64,000 bases of DNA, taken from assembly GCA_016278485.1 (NCBI GenBank), contig JADQBT010000008.1, forward strand, positions 62,001-126,000. The letters are read 5' to 3'. Below the pieces are notes generated by a model. The model did no database searches. It was not told where the DNA came from and saw only the letters and a list, made by a program, of their open reading frames with translations. Of this stretch, positions 23,725-32,783 are shown piece by piece. The number at the start of each line of letters is the position of its first letter. Within the stretch, counting starts at the first letter, position 1. The translations under genes were made by a program, and so were the position numbers. Source of the DNA: Halanaerobiales bacterium (lineage in GTDB: Bacteria > Bacillota > Halanaerobiia > Halanaerobiales > Halanaerobiaceae).

Positions 23725-24900
23725 TTAACCAAACAACTGATCAATATCTTTTGTAATCTCTCCGTTAATTTTTTTATTATGAACCATTTTAAACATAATC
23801 TTAACAGCTTGTTGATGTGACATTCTATTACGATAAGGTCTGTGCTCAGTTAGAGCCTGATAGATATCAAGGCAAGCCATTAGTTGTGAATTAAAGTCTA
23901 AATCTGCTTCATCCTTGCCAAATGGGTAGCCGGAACCGTCTAGTTTTTCATGATGGTTTGCTGCCCATTCTGTTATTTCTTTAAAACCATTATTTCCTTC
24001 AAGAGCTCTTCTAGTATAATAGGTATGTTCTTTGATCTTTTCAAACTCATATTTTGTAAGTTTACCACGTTTATTTAAAATCTCATTAGATAGAGCAAGT
24101 TTACCAATATCATGTAGATCAGCTGCAATAATCAACTTATATTTTGTGACATGGTCATAACCATAATAATCAACCATTTTTGCAATCTTTTGACTGAGCC
24201 CTTGTGAATGATTTGCTGTATATGGTGATTTGCCATCAACAATTGTAGAAAAAATTTCGGTTAATTTATGAAGTTCTTGATAAGTTAACTCATGTGTGAA
24301 CTGAGGGCTTTCCTGAGCAAGAGCAGTTAAAATGAACCGGTCATCTAGGTTTAGCCAGAAACTCTTTTGTTGAGCTGCTTTTTGAAAAGAAGTAATAATT
24401 TTTTTAGAATATAATTCTCTATTTGCTAAAATATTTGTTCTAGCTTCTTGCTGATTATCAACACTACTATAAGTGGTTTCTGCTAAATCAGCAAATGAAA
24501 TAATTTCTGCCATCAATGGTATTTCAGATCCTTTTTTGGAAAAAAACCCTGTTCCTTGTTGATTTTCATGATGATATAGTATGATATTTTTTCTTTTTTT
24601 AAAAAAGGGGAACTTATTAATATTAGTTTCACCGATTATACAGTGTGTTTGTATTTTTTCTAGTTCAGCTAATGATTTAGCTTCACTGTTTTGACTCTGT
24701 ACCGCACCATTATCATGTAAAATTGCAAGTGCCATCAGATCAAAAAGATCTTCGCTAGAAAAGCCAAGCTCTTGGCCTATTTTAAATGCCAGATAGCCTA
24801 CTCGACGACTATGATTTGTAATATGATCGATAATACCAAGTTCAGCATAATCAAGAGCAAATGAAATTGAAATCAAGAATTTATTTAAATTAAACTGCAT
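23725..24900 (-). CDS. Tandem HD-domain protein: degenerate HD followed by intact HD-GYP
   Basis: Predicted c-di-GMP phosphodiesterase with a duplicated catalytic module. The C-terminal copy is intact: HDIGK from His263, HHE from His316, DGSGYP with GYP at 324-326. The N-terminal copy keeps the outline but is eroded: HDNGA from His62, HHEN from His110, then GTGFF (116-120) where DGxGYP would be. It may be regulatory or act on another substrate. There is no sensor or membrane domain, so it is cytoplasmic. ATG 24900 has AGGGTG 8 bases upstream; a GTG at 24909 overlaps it. It is divergent from the GGDEF-HD-GYP gene next door, with about 170 bp between them. Confidence 0.85.
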   Translation of the reverse strand: MQFNLNKFLISISFALDYAELGIIDHITNHSRRVGYLAFKIGQELGFSSEDLFDLMALAILHDNGAVQSQNSEAKSLAELEKIQTHCIIGETNINKFPFFKKRKNIILYHHENQQGTGFFSKKGSEIPLMAEIISFADLAETTYSSVDNQQEARTNILANRELYSKKIITSFQKAAQQKSFWLNLDDRFILTALAQESPQFTHELTYQELHKLTEIFSTIVDGKSPYTANHSQGLSQKIAKMVDYYGYDHVTKYKLIIAADLHDIGKLALSNEILNKRGKLTKYEFEKIKEHTYYTRRALEGNNGFKEITEWAANHHEKLDGSGYPFGKDEADLDFNSQLMACLDIYQALTEHRPYRNRMSHQQAVKIMFKMVHNKKINGEITKDIDQLFG

Positions 24901-25072
24901 ATTCTTCACACCCTAACACTTGTTAGTAGTCATAAGTATATCAAAAGACTGGCTATTATAAAAGTAAGAATATATACAACCTTAAATATATTGACTTTTT
25001 AGAAAGGACTATTGCTTTTTTTGCCGAAGATATGATTATACTAAATCAAAGTGTTTGAGAGGGGGTTGTATT

Positions 25073-27349
25073 TTGCAAAAAAATAACTTGTTTTCAAATA
25101 ATTACGAGGCTTTTGTCAATCGAGCTCCAATCGGTATTTTCAAAACAAATTCCAAAGGCGAGATAATAGGTATGAATCCAGAAATGGCCAATATCATGGG
25201 GGGTAATTCTCTTGCAAACGTAAAGGCAAAATACAATAGGCTCCAAGAAGATTTTTATTATCGTCCAGAACGTAGAAAAGAATTTATTGCAGAACTTAAA
25301 AAGAAAAAAGAAGTTAAAAATTTTGTAATTGAAGCTATTCGGGAAGATGGAATACATATCTGGCTGAGGCTTGACGCTAGAATTTGTAATTATAATGCTG
25401 ATGATAGTTTTGAAATTGATGGTTTTGCTGTTGATATCACAGAACTCAAAGAAAAAGAGTTTAAAATCAATAAATTAAATCGACTCTATAAAATATTAAG
25501 TAATATTAATCAAGCAATAGTCCATCTCAAAGAGACAGACCTATTATTAGATAGAGCTTGTCAAATAATTGTTAAAGATGGTGGTTTCAACTTAGCCTGG
25601 ATTGGTAAATTAGTTAATCAAGGAGAAGTAGTTAATAAAGTGGCTGGAGCAGCTCGAAATTCAGATCATCTTTCTGAATTAAAGGAGCGGATTGCTGAAA
25701 ATGAGCATAGTGCTGGACCTGTCTGGCAGGCAATTAATTCAGGTAGCTATGTGATAGATAAAAAAACACCTAATAGCAGTAATACAGTTGCTTCTTTCCC
25801 GATATATTTTTATGGGCAGATTTGGGGAGTTATTAATATTTATGCAGATACACCTGATTCATTTATTGATGAAGTGGTAGACTTATTTGCTGAGTTGGCA
25901 CTTGATATTTCATTTGCACTGGAAACAATTAAAAATGAAAAAATGCGCAAAGAAGTGCAGTTGAAGTTGCGGATGAATGAGAGAAAATATCGATCTTTTT
26001 TTGATAATTATCATTCTATTATGTTAGTAATAAATATTAAAGACGGTAAAATTGTCGATGCAAATCCAGCTGCAGTTAAGTATTATGGTTGGTCACATGC
26101 CGAACTTACTAATATGAAAATAGCAGATATAAATACTTTATCTGAAAATGAAATAAGTATAGAGATGCATAAAGCTCAGACCGAAGAGAGAGATCATTTC
26201 TTTTTTAGACATCGTCTGGCAGATGGTGAGATTAGGGATGTAGAAGTACATAGTGGCCCTGTTTTAATAGATGATAAAGACTATCTTCTTTCCATAATTC
26301 ATGATGTAACAGAGAGAAAGATTGCGGAAGAAAAAATTAAATATATAAGTTTTCATGATGAATTAACTGGTCTTTATAATAGAGCATATTTGGAGGCAGA
26401 AGTTGATCGTCTAGATTCTAAAAGACAATTACCCTTGGGTATTATCATGGGAGATGCAAATGGGCTCAAACTAGTTAATGATACTTATGGTCATCAGCAG
26501 GGTGATAAATTATTGATTAAAACTGCAGAAATATTAAAAAAATATTGCCGCTCAGAAGATATTATAGCCCGGGTTGGTGGAGATGAGTTTGTTATAGTTC
26601 TACCGAAGACTTCTTTTTCGGAAACAGAAATGATTATCTCCAGGATAAAGAGAGCTTGCCATAATTCTTCGGGAAATCCCATACCAGTTTCTATTGCCTT
26701 AGGTGCTGCTGTTAAACAAGATTTAGATCAGGATATCTGGGAGGTATTAAAATCAGCAGAAGAGAGAATGTATAAAAATAAGCTTACTGAGAGTAGAAGC
26801 GCTAAAAGCAATGTTTTAACTGCCTTACTTAATACATTAAACGAAAAATCAAATGAAACCGAAGCACATGCTTGGCGACTGCAAAAACTGGGGATAGAAC
26901 TTGGCACAGAAGTAGAATTGTCGGGTCATGAACTGGATAGACTATCACTGATGGCTACCTTACATGATATTGGTAAAGTTACTGTGCCAGCAAATATATT
27001 AGGCAAAAAAGGTAGGTTAACTGCAGAAGAATATGAAATAGTTAAAAAACATGCTGAAACTGGTTATCGTATAACTTCATCAATTGATACTTTTGCTCAT
27101 ATAGCTGAAGGCATTTTATATCACCATGAATGGTGGGACGGTTCAGGTTATCCAGAGGGTTTAAAAGAAGAAGAGATACCACTATTAGCTCGTATTATAT
27201 CTATTGTGGATGCTTTTGACGTTATGACCCATGATCGACCTTATCGGAGGGCTATGAGTAAAGAAGCTGCGCTAGTTGAAATAAATGCTGGTGCGGGTAG
27301 TCAATTTGATCCTGAATTGGTAAAATTATTTAATAATATTAGTAAATAA
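25073..27349 (+). CDS. PAS-GAF-PAS-GGDEF-HD-GYP c-di-GMP signalling protein
   Basis: Soluble multi-sensor protein: PAS (about 10-130), GAF (about 140-290), PAS (about 300-420), GGDEF (about 425-585), HD-GYP (about 590-755). Both catalytic modules look intact: GGDEF at 502-506, an RSED I-site five residues before it, HDIGK from His631, HHE, and DGSGYP with GYP from 692. It may switch between making and degrading c-di-GMP. The first PAS shares the RAPIGIF/SAPIGIF and YRPERRKEF/ANFERREEL stretches with 6413-8215, so the two are paralogues. The start is probably TTG 25073, 8 bases after a GAGGGGG; the upstream TTG at 25055 overlaps that site. Its 3' end overlaps the convergent gene by 11 bp. Confidence 0.9.
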   Translation: MQKNNLFSNNYEAFVNRAPIGIFKTNSKGEIIGMNPEMANIMGGNSLANVKAKYNRLQEDFYYRPERRKEFIAELKKKKEVKNFVIEAIREDGIHIWLRLDARICNYNADDSFEIDGFAVDITELKEKEFKINKLNRLYKILSNINQAIVHLKETDLLLDRACQIIVKDGGFNLAWIGKLVNQGEVVNKVAGAARNSDHLSELKERIAENEHSAGPVWQAINSGSYVIDKKTPNSSNTVASFPIYFYGQIWGVINIYADTPDSFIDEVVDLFAELALDISFALETIKNEKMRKEVQLKLRMNERKYRSFFDNYHSIMLVINIKDGKIVDANPAAVKYYGWSHAELTNMKIADINTLSENEISIEMHKAQTEERDHFFFRHRLADGEIRDVEVHSGPVLIDDKDYLLSIIHDVTERKIAEEKIKYISFHDELTGLYNRAYLEAEVDRLDSKRQLPLGIIMGDANGLKLVNDTYGHQQGDKLLIKTAEILKKYCRSEDIIARVGGDEFVIVLPKTSFSETEMIISRIKRACHNSSGNPIPVSIALGAAVKQDLDQDIWEVLKSAEERMYKNKLTESRSAKSNVLTALLNTLNEKSNETEAHAWRLQKLGIELGTEVELSGHELDRLSLMATLHDIGKVTVPANILGKKGRLTAEEYEIVKKHAETGYRITSSIDTFAHIAEGILYHHEWWDGSGYPEGLKEEEIPLLARIISIVDAFDVMTHDRPYRRAMSKEAALVEINAGAGSQFDPELVKLFNNISK

Positions 27350-27887
27350 TATCAGTGAGCTTATATGATTGGCCAGCATAGTTTAAATGAAGGCTATGTT
27401 TATCTCTTGATTTTTGATAGGGAAATTTCACAATAACCTTGATCTTCCATTGGAGTGGTTGATCTTGAGGGAAGTCTCGAATAATAGGGACTTCAGCAAC
27501 AGGCATTATTTTTTTATTACCATCAAGCAACCAAATCTCTTCGATTTTATCTTTAGCTAGTGAATTTTTTTCCAGATCTGTTAGATATAGATGATATGCT
27601 GTATGGCTCTGGTTTCCATAGATGACCGAATAAATAATGAAAAATTTATTGACAGCTATTTTTTCTAAATCCAGTCTAATATTATTATTTTTAAATGAGA
27701 TATCAGAAGCTTTTGGTAGTGGTAGTTCTTGTTTGTCATATTGGTTTGACATGACGCTAAGTGAACTGTTAAAAACATAGTGAGTACTTTCAGAACTAAA
27801 GTTTTGTCCAGTTATAAAGCCAGTGAGAACTAAAATTACTATTAACAGACTAAAAATCAGCACAAATTTTCTTTTATTTATGACCAT
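27339..27887 (-). CDS. Exported or membrane-anchored protein of unknown function
   Basis: A 182-residue protein with one N-terminal helix (about 6-26), which can be a signal anchor, and an extracytoplasmic domain with predicted beta structure (alternating hydrophobic stretches such as KFFIIYSVIYG and LQWKIKVIVKFPY). There is no lipobox and no known catalytic motif. AAAGGAG lies 8 bases before the ATG. The coding end overlaps the end of the convergent GGDEF-HD-GYP gene by 11 bp, with no terminator between. I do not recognise a family. Confidence 0.7.
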   Translation of the reverse strand: MVINKRKFVLIFSLLIVILVLTGFITGQNFSSESTHYVFNSSLSVMSNQYDKQELPLPKASDISFKNNNIRLDLEKIAVNKFFIIYSVIYGNQSHTAYHLYLTDLEKNSLAKDKIEEIWLLDGNKKIMPVAEVPIIRDFPQDQPLQWKIKVIVKFPYQKSRDKHSLHLNYAGQSYKLTDIIY

Positions 27888-27988
27888 ATTATCAACTCCT
27901 TTATTATTATTCTATTCTTAATTATCTTCAAATATATTCAGTTAGTCGTTTTTTATGATATAATATATATTAAGAGAGGTGAATTAAA

Positions 27989-28231
27989 ATGTCTGAAGAA
28001 TGTGGAGGTTGCGGTTGTGGCGGTGGAAGTTGCTGTGGAGATAAGTTGGATTATACAGTGGAGTTTAAAAAAGCAATTAATAAATTGTCTGAAAAATCTT
28101 TAGTAGATTTAGAAGAAAGATTAAATAAAGTTCCTGGTGTGGAAAAAATAGAATTCACTGAAAATGACTTAGTTATTTGTTATGATGATAAAATCATATC
28201 ACCAGCAGCGCTAGAAGATTTACTAAATTAG
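27989..28231 (+). CDS. Small protein with Cys/Gly-rich N-terminus and ferredoxin-like C-terminal domain
   Basis: The 80-residue protein starts with CGGCGCGGGSCCG (residues 5-17), a dense cluster of six cysteines suited to metal or Fe-S binding. The rest (about 20-80) looks like a small alpha/beta domain: LEERLNKVPGVEKIEFTEND recalls heavy-metal-associated domains, although the CxxC metal site of those domains is absent from this part. AGAGAGGTG lies before the ATG. A second small gene follows 14 bp later behind GAGGGGG, so they form a short operon closed by the terminator at 28428-28459. Metal storage, delivery or sensing are possible roles. Confidence 0.75.
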   Translation: MSEECGGCGCGGGSCCGDKLDYTVEFKKAINKLSEKSLVDLEERLNKVPGVEKIEFTENDLVICYDDKIISPAALEDLLN

Positions 28232-28245
28232 AGGGGGTATTAGCC

Positions 28246-28410
28246 GTGAAATTTACCGATCTAATAAAAAATTTTCTAGGAGATATCACGATTGAAAGTG
28301 CTTATCAGACAGAAGCAGGTATCTTTGTAGAAACTAAAGATAAGCGAATTTTTCGAATTGCACTTGAAGAAAGAGATCAATTGCCGGAAAATATAAAGAA
28401 GAAACTTTGA
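28246..28410 (+). CDS. 54-residue hypothetical protein
   Basis: A short reading frame beginning GTG 28246, with GAGGGGG 8 bases upstream, and ending TGA at 28408-28410. The product starts MKFTDLIKNFLGD and ends ENIKKKL; it is a small soluble protein with a probable amphipathic N-terminal helix and a beta hairpin (GIFVETKDKRIFRIAL). Position right behind the Cys-rich gene, a good ribosome binding site and a terminator just downstream support a real gene. No family recognised. Confidence 0.6.
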   Translation: MKFTDLIKNFLGDITIESAYQTEAGIFVETKDKRIFRIALEERDQLPENIKKKL

Positions 28411-28427
28411 TTTAATAGAAATGTTAG

Positions 28428-28459
28428 AGGTGCTCCTTTTAAATGGAGCACCTTTTTAA
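28428..28459 (+). terminator. Intrinsic terminator
   Basis: AGGTGCTCC and GGAGCACCT form a perfect 9-bp stem with an 8-base loop, followed by a T-run. It ends the two-gene operon of small proteins. Confidence 0.92.
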
Positions 28460-28540
28460 CTAATCTTTTTTCTTAGAATAATTACTTGTCAACTTAGCCA
28501 AAAAATAATATCATTATATTAACATTATCATGGAACTTAG

Positions 28541-30010
28541 TTGAAAGGTGTGATTGAACTGACTATTAAAAACGAAATAATGTTAATAACATATGCTGAT
28601 AGCTTGGGAGATAATCTTAATGATTTAAATATTGTCTTAAAAAATTATTTTAATGATGCAGTGGGTTCTGTACATATTTTACCGTTTTTTCCTTCATCAG
28701 CAGATCGAGGCTTTGCTCCAATAACTTATCAAAAAGTTGCTGATCAGTTTGGATCGTGGAGAGATATAGCTAGTTTAGAAAAAGATTTTGATTTAATGTT
28801 TGATTTTATGATCAATCATATATCAAGTCAATCAGATTTTTTTCATGATTTTATTGAGAAGAAAAATGATTCAGATTATGCTGATTTCTTTGTCCGCTAT
28901 CAGGATTTTTGGCCTGATAAAGAACCTACTCAGGCAGAAATTGATCTAATATACAAAAGGAAGCCAAGAGCTCCCTTTATTAAAGCAGAGTTTTCTGATG
29001 GAACTACAGAAAAAATTTGGTGCACATTTGCTGAAACACAGATTGATCTAAATATGGAATCAGAAGTTTGTAGAAATTTTATTAAAGATACATTATTGCA
29101 TATGGTAAAAAAAGGTGCTGCGATTATCCGGCTTGATGCTTTTGCCTATGCGACTAAAAAGCCAGGTACAAATTGTTTTTTTGTTGAGCCCGATGTCTGG
29201 GAATTACTCGAGTTCACTAAATCTATTTTGGCCCCTTATGATGTGGAAATTTTGCCTGAGATACATGAACATTATACAATTCAGCATAAACTAGCAGAAA
29301 AAGGTTACTGGATTTATGATTTCGCGCTACCGATGATAATGCTACATACCTTATATAGTGGAAACAATGAGCGCTTAATTAATTGGTTGCAAATGAGTCC
29401 CGCTAAACAGTTCACTACTTTAGACACCCATGATGGGATAGGTGTAGTTGATGTCAAAGGTCTAATGACTGATCAGGAAATTGAGAAGACTAGGGAGACA
29501 CTTTATCAGCAAGGTTCTAATGTGAAAAAAGTATATAGTTCAACTAGTTATGGTAATTTAGATATTTATCAAATTAACTGTACATATTATTCAGCATTGG
29601 GCAATGATGATGCTGCATATCTGCTGGCCCGAGCAATTCAGTTTTTTGCACCTGGTATTCCCCAAGTTTATTATGTTGGTATATTGGCCGGGGAAAATGA
29701 TATTGAATTATTGGAAGAAACAAAAGAAGGAAGAAATATTAATCGGCACTTTTATTCACTTGCAGAGATCGAGCAAGAGATAAAACGGCCGGTTGTACAA
29801 AAATTGATAAAATTGATGGAATTCAGAAATTCTTACCCTGCCTTTGCAGGTGACATTATTATCCATGATGAAAAAAATAAAGATAAGCTAAAAACTTCCA
29901 GAAAAAATGAAAAATATCAGGCCGTCCTGGAAGCTAACCTAAAAGATTATAGCTTCTCAATCCGATATTTTGATTCTAATACAGGTGATGATAAGTTGTT
30001 AATTATTTAG
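28541..30010 (+). CDS. GH13 subfamily 18 glycoside phosphorylase (sucrose phosphorylase-like)
   Basis: Cytoplasmic alpha-glucosyl phosphorylase that releases glucose 1-phosphate from a glucoside. Motifs match sucrose phosphorylase: LITYADSLGDNL, HILPFFPSSADRGFAPI, nucleophile Asp199 in IIRLDAFAY, acid/base Glu240 in LPEIHEHY and transition-state Asp298 in LDTHDGIGVVD (numbered from 28541). The subfamily also contains sucrose-6-phosphate, glucosylglycerol and glucosylglycerate phosphorylases, and in a probable halophile those osmolyte substrates are real options. The start is unclear: TTG 28541 has no binding site, while AAAGGTG at 28544-28550 would best serve a CTG at 28559, which also gives a family-like N-terminus before LITYAD. 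Downstream genes follow in the same direction without a visible terminator. Confidence 0.87.
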   Translation: MKGVIELTIKNEIMLITYADSLGDNLNDLNIVLKNYFNDAVGSVHILPFFPSSADRGFAPITYQKVADQFGSWRDIASLEKDFDLMFDFMINHISSQSDFFHDFIEKKNDSDYADFFVRYQDFWPDKEPTQAEIDLIYKRKPRAPFIKAEFSDGTTEKIWCTFAETQIDLNMESEVCRNFIKDTLLHMVKKGAAIIRLDAFAYATKKPGTNCFFVEPDVWELLEFTKSILAPYDVEILPEIHEHYTIQHKLAEKGYWIYDFALPMIMLHTLYSGNNERLINWLQMSPAKQFTTLDTHDGIGVVDVKGLMTDQEIEKTRETLYQQGSNVKKVYSSTSYGNLDIYQINCTYYSALGNDDAAYLLARAIQFFAPGIPQVYYVGILAGENDIELLEETKEGRNINRHFYSLAEIEQEIKRPVVQKLIKLMEFRNSYPAFAGDIIIHDEKNKDKLKTSRKNEKYQAVLEANLKDYSFSIRYFDSNTGDDKLLII

Positions 30011-30044
30011 TATTTAATTGTAAGTCAATCAGAGGAGGTAATCT

Positions 30045-31682
30045 ATGAAAATTGATAAAATTATTTTTAATGGAAAAATTATTACAGTTAATGAAAACCA
30101 GCCCCGGGCAGAGGCAGTGGCTATCAGTGGAGATCGTTTTTCTGCTGTAGGGAGTGATCAGGAAATTCTGGCCCTGGCAGATAGTAATACAGAGAAAATA
30201 GATCTACAAGGCAAGACGGTTTTACCTGGCTTTAATGATAGTCATCTTCATCTACTCTGGATAGGCAAAGGTCTAGAAGAGGTTAATTTAAATGGCGTTA
30301 AATCTTGTCAGGAGATAATTAATAGAGGAAAAGAATTTCTCGAAGAGAACAAAAACCTCTTTGGTGCTAAGCAAGATATCTGGTTAGCTGGACGTGGATG
30401 GAATGATAGCTTATTTACTGATAGTTCATTACCAAGTCGTGCTGATTTAGATCAAATTTCTACTGAACTACCAATTGTATTTAGAAGAGTATGTGGGCAT
30501 GTATCGGTTGTCAATTCTAAGGCATTGGAATTAGCTGGTATTGATAGCAACTTTGAACAACCACAGGGTGGTAAAATTGATTTTGATCAATCCGGAAAAC
30601 CAACGGGTATATTAAGAGAACAGGCTATGCAATTAGTAAATAAACTACAACCAGTTGAATCAGTAGAAGATTATATGCGTTATTTTGAAAAAGGCCAGGC
30701 AGTTGCTTTACAGTATGGTTTGACAAGTGTTCATAGTGATATCCTGGGCGAAGTTGCAACAGTTGGACCAAAACTTACAGCTCTTGCTAACCTAATCAAG
30801 AAGGATGCCTTACCACTTCGTATTTCAACACAGATCAGGGTCTGGAGTAAAGAGGAAATAGATCATTTTAAAGAGATTTGGCAGAATTTTGATTTCGCTG
30901 AACATACAGTTGAAGCTGGTTTAATTAAAATAATGACAGATGGTTCTTTAGGTGGTCGAACAGCTGCCATGCTTGAACCGTATGCGGATGATCCAAATTC
31001 AACTGGAGTAGAGCAGCTTACACAAAAAGAGGTTAACGATTTATTAACTTATGCTCATCAAGCAGGTTTTCAGGTTGCAGGACATGCAATTGGTGATAAG
31101 GCTATCCAGATGATGCTAAATGGCTTTAAGGAGATGGCTGGTAGCAAGATTGAAGATGATTTACGGCCAAGGATTATTCATGCCCAAATAACAAATAAAG
31201 AGTTATTAGAAGAAATGGCTAGACTGGGAGTTGTTTGTGATATTCAGCCTGTATTTGTGGGAACAGATCTCCATATAGTTGAAGATAGGCTTGGGAAAGA
31301 GCGGGCTAAAGAAACATATGCCTGGAAGACAATGCGAAAAATGGGAATTGTTACAGCTGGTGGATCTGATGCACCAGTGGAAAGTTGTAACCCTCTACTT
31401 GGTATTTATACAGCTGTCACAAGACAAGATCAAGCTGGTTACCCAGCAGAAGGCTGGTTACCAGAAGAAAAGCTGAGTCTGGAAGAAGCAATAGAACTTT
31501 TCACCCTTGGTTCAGCTTATGCTTCTTTTGATGAGAAGGAAAAGGGAAGTATAGAAACTAATAAATTGGCAGACTTTGTGGTACTCGCTGCTGATATTAC
31601 TAGTATTCCTGTTGAAGAAATTAAAGATCTTAATGTTGAAAGTACCTTTGTTGGTGGTAAAGAAGTTTATTGTTCTAAGTAA
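30045..31682 (+). CDS. YtcJ-like metal-dependent amidohydrolase
   Basis: Amidohydrolase family 3 (YtcJ/NfdA-like) enzyme, 545 residues, that hydrolyses C-N bonds of an unknown amide or formamide. The N-terminal beta domain (KIIFNGKIITVNE) leads to the metal site GFNDSHLHLL, then KIMTDGSLGGRTAAM, HAIGDKAIQ, IIHAQI and the metal Asp in AGGSDAPVES. It ends with the usual NKLADFVVL segment. AGGAGG is 8 bases before the ATG. The following gene is a DmpA-like peptidase with a 24-bp gap, so both may act on related amide or peptide substrates. Confidence 0.9.
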   Translation: MKIDKIIFNGKIITVNENQPRAEAVAISGDRFSAVGSDQEILALADSNTEKIDLQGKTVLPGFNDSHLHLLWIGKGLEEVNLNGVKSCQEIINRGKEFLEENKNLFGAKQDIWLAGRGWNDSLFTDSSLPSRADLDQISTELPIVFRRVCGHVSVVNSKALELAGIDSNFEQPQGGKIDFDQSGKPTGILREQAMQLVNKLQPVESVEDYMRYFEKGQAVALQYGLTSVHSDILGEVATVGPKLTALANLIKKDALPLRISTQIRVWSKEEIDHFKEIWQNFDFAEHTVEAGLIKIMTDGSLGGRTAAMLEPYADDPNSTGVEQLTQKEVNDLLTYAHQAGFQVAGHAIGDKAIQMMLNGFKEMAGSKIEDDLRPRIIHAQITNKELLEEMARLGVVCDIQPVFVGTDLHIVEDRLGKERAKETYAWKTMRKMGIVTAGGSDAPVESCNPLLGIYTAVTRQDQAGYPAEGWLPEEKLSLEEAIELFTLGSAYASFDEKEKGSIETNKLADFVVLAADITSIPVEEIKDLNVESTFVGGKEVYCSK

Positions 31683-31706
31683 GCGCTATAAAAATGGAGG
31701 TTTTAG

Positions 31707-32756
31707 ATGAGAAAAAGATTTAGAGAATTAGGCTTTGAAATTGGTGAGTTAAAGACAGGCAAGTATAATGCTATCACAGACGTTGAAGGGGTAGTGGTGG
31801 GCCATAAGACTATTATTAAAAATGATGTATGTTCTGGTCTGACAGTGATTATGCCTAATCAGGGTGAACTAGCTGGGCATCATTTTCCAGCAGGACTTTT
31901 TACTTTTAATGGTACAGGTGAATTTACTGGCAGCCACTGGCTAGAAGAAACAGGCACTCTGGTAACACCGATTGTTTTTACAGGTAGCAACTTACTCGGT
32001 CAGGTACATCATTATCTTTCTTTGGCTACAAGAAGAATTGATAAATTAGAGCCTTTTTCAAATGGTGTTGTTGCAGAAACCTGGGATGGTTGGTTAAGTA
32101 ATCTTGAAAGTTCAACAATTGAGTATCAAGATCTAGAAGAGGCGATTCTAAATGCAAGTTCTGGAGTTGTCGAGGAAGGTAGTGTTGGTGGCGGCACAGC
32201 TATGTTTTGTTTTGAATTTAAAGGTGGTATTGGCACATCTTCCCGGATTGTTGAAGCTGAGTCAGGAAGCTATACAATTGCTGCTCTTGTTCAGACCAAT
32301 TTTGGTAGAAGAGAAGATCTTAATATTAAGCAAAAGCCAGTAGGTAAAATATTAAACGAAAAAGAGGTGCCATTACCTTGGTCAACTCCGGATAATGATG
32401 GTTCTCTTTTAGTTACTATTGCAACTGATGCTCCTTTATTACCTTCACAATGTAAAAGAGTTTCAAAAAGGGCATCACTGGCTATGGCAAAAACCGGTGC
32501 AATTGGGGAAGAAGGTAGTGGTGATTTCTTTTTTACCTTTTCTACTAGTAATGATTTTGCTTATGATAATGAAGAAGTTTATGCAATAAATATGTTTCCT
32601 TCAGAGCAACTTGATGCTCTATTTGAGGGAGCAATCGAGGCAGTACAGGAAGCGATTATTAATTCACTCTGTATGGCAGAAACATTAGAAGGTCAGCAAG
32701 ATAGGAAGATACATGCGCTTCCTTTAGCTAGATTAAAAGAGATCTTAACATCATAA
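31707..32756 (+). CDS. DmpA/P1-family aminopeptidase (S58)
   Basis: S58 enzymes are self-cleaving N-terminal nucleophile hydrolases that remove N-terminal residues, including D- or beta-amino acids. Family features are the N-terminal NAITDVEGVVVGH, the GSVGGGTAMFCF segment and, at the expected self-cleavage site, DNDGSLLVTIATDAPLLP, where the Ser becomes the new N-terminus and nucleophile. It has normal length (349). GGAGG lies before the ATG. It sits between the amidohydrolase and the SbcD-like gene in a same-strand series. Confidence 0.9.
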   Translation: MRKRFRELGFEIGELKTGKYNAITDVEGVVVGHKTIIKNDVCSGLTVIMPNQGELAGHHFPAGLFTFNGTGEFTGSHWLEETGTLVTPIVFTGSNLLGQVHHYLSLATRRIDKLEPFSNGVVAETWDGWLSNLESSTIEYQDLEEAILNASSGVVEEGSVGGGTAMFCFEFKGGIGTSSRIVEAESGSYTIAALVQTNFGRREDLNIKQKPVGKILNEKEVPLPWSTPDNDGSLLVTIATDAPLLPSQCKRVSKRASLAMAKTGAIGEEGSGDFFFTFSTSNDFAYDNEEVYAINMFPSEQLDALFEGAIEAVQEAIINSLCMAETLEGQQDRKIHALPLARLKEILTS

Positions 32757-32783
32757 TCACAAATTTTATAGAGGGTGTAAATA

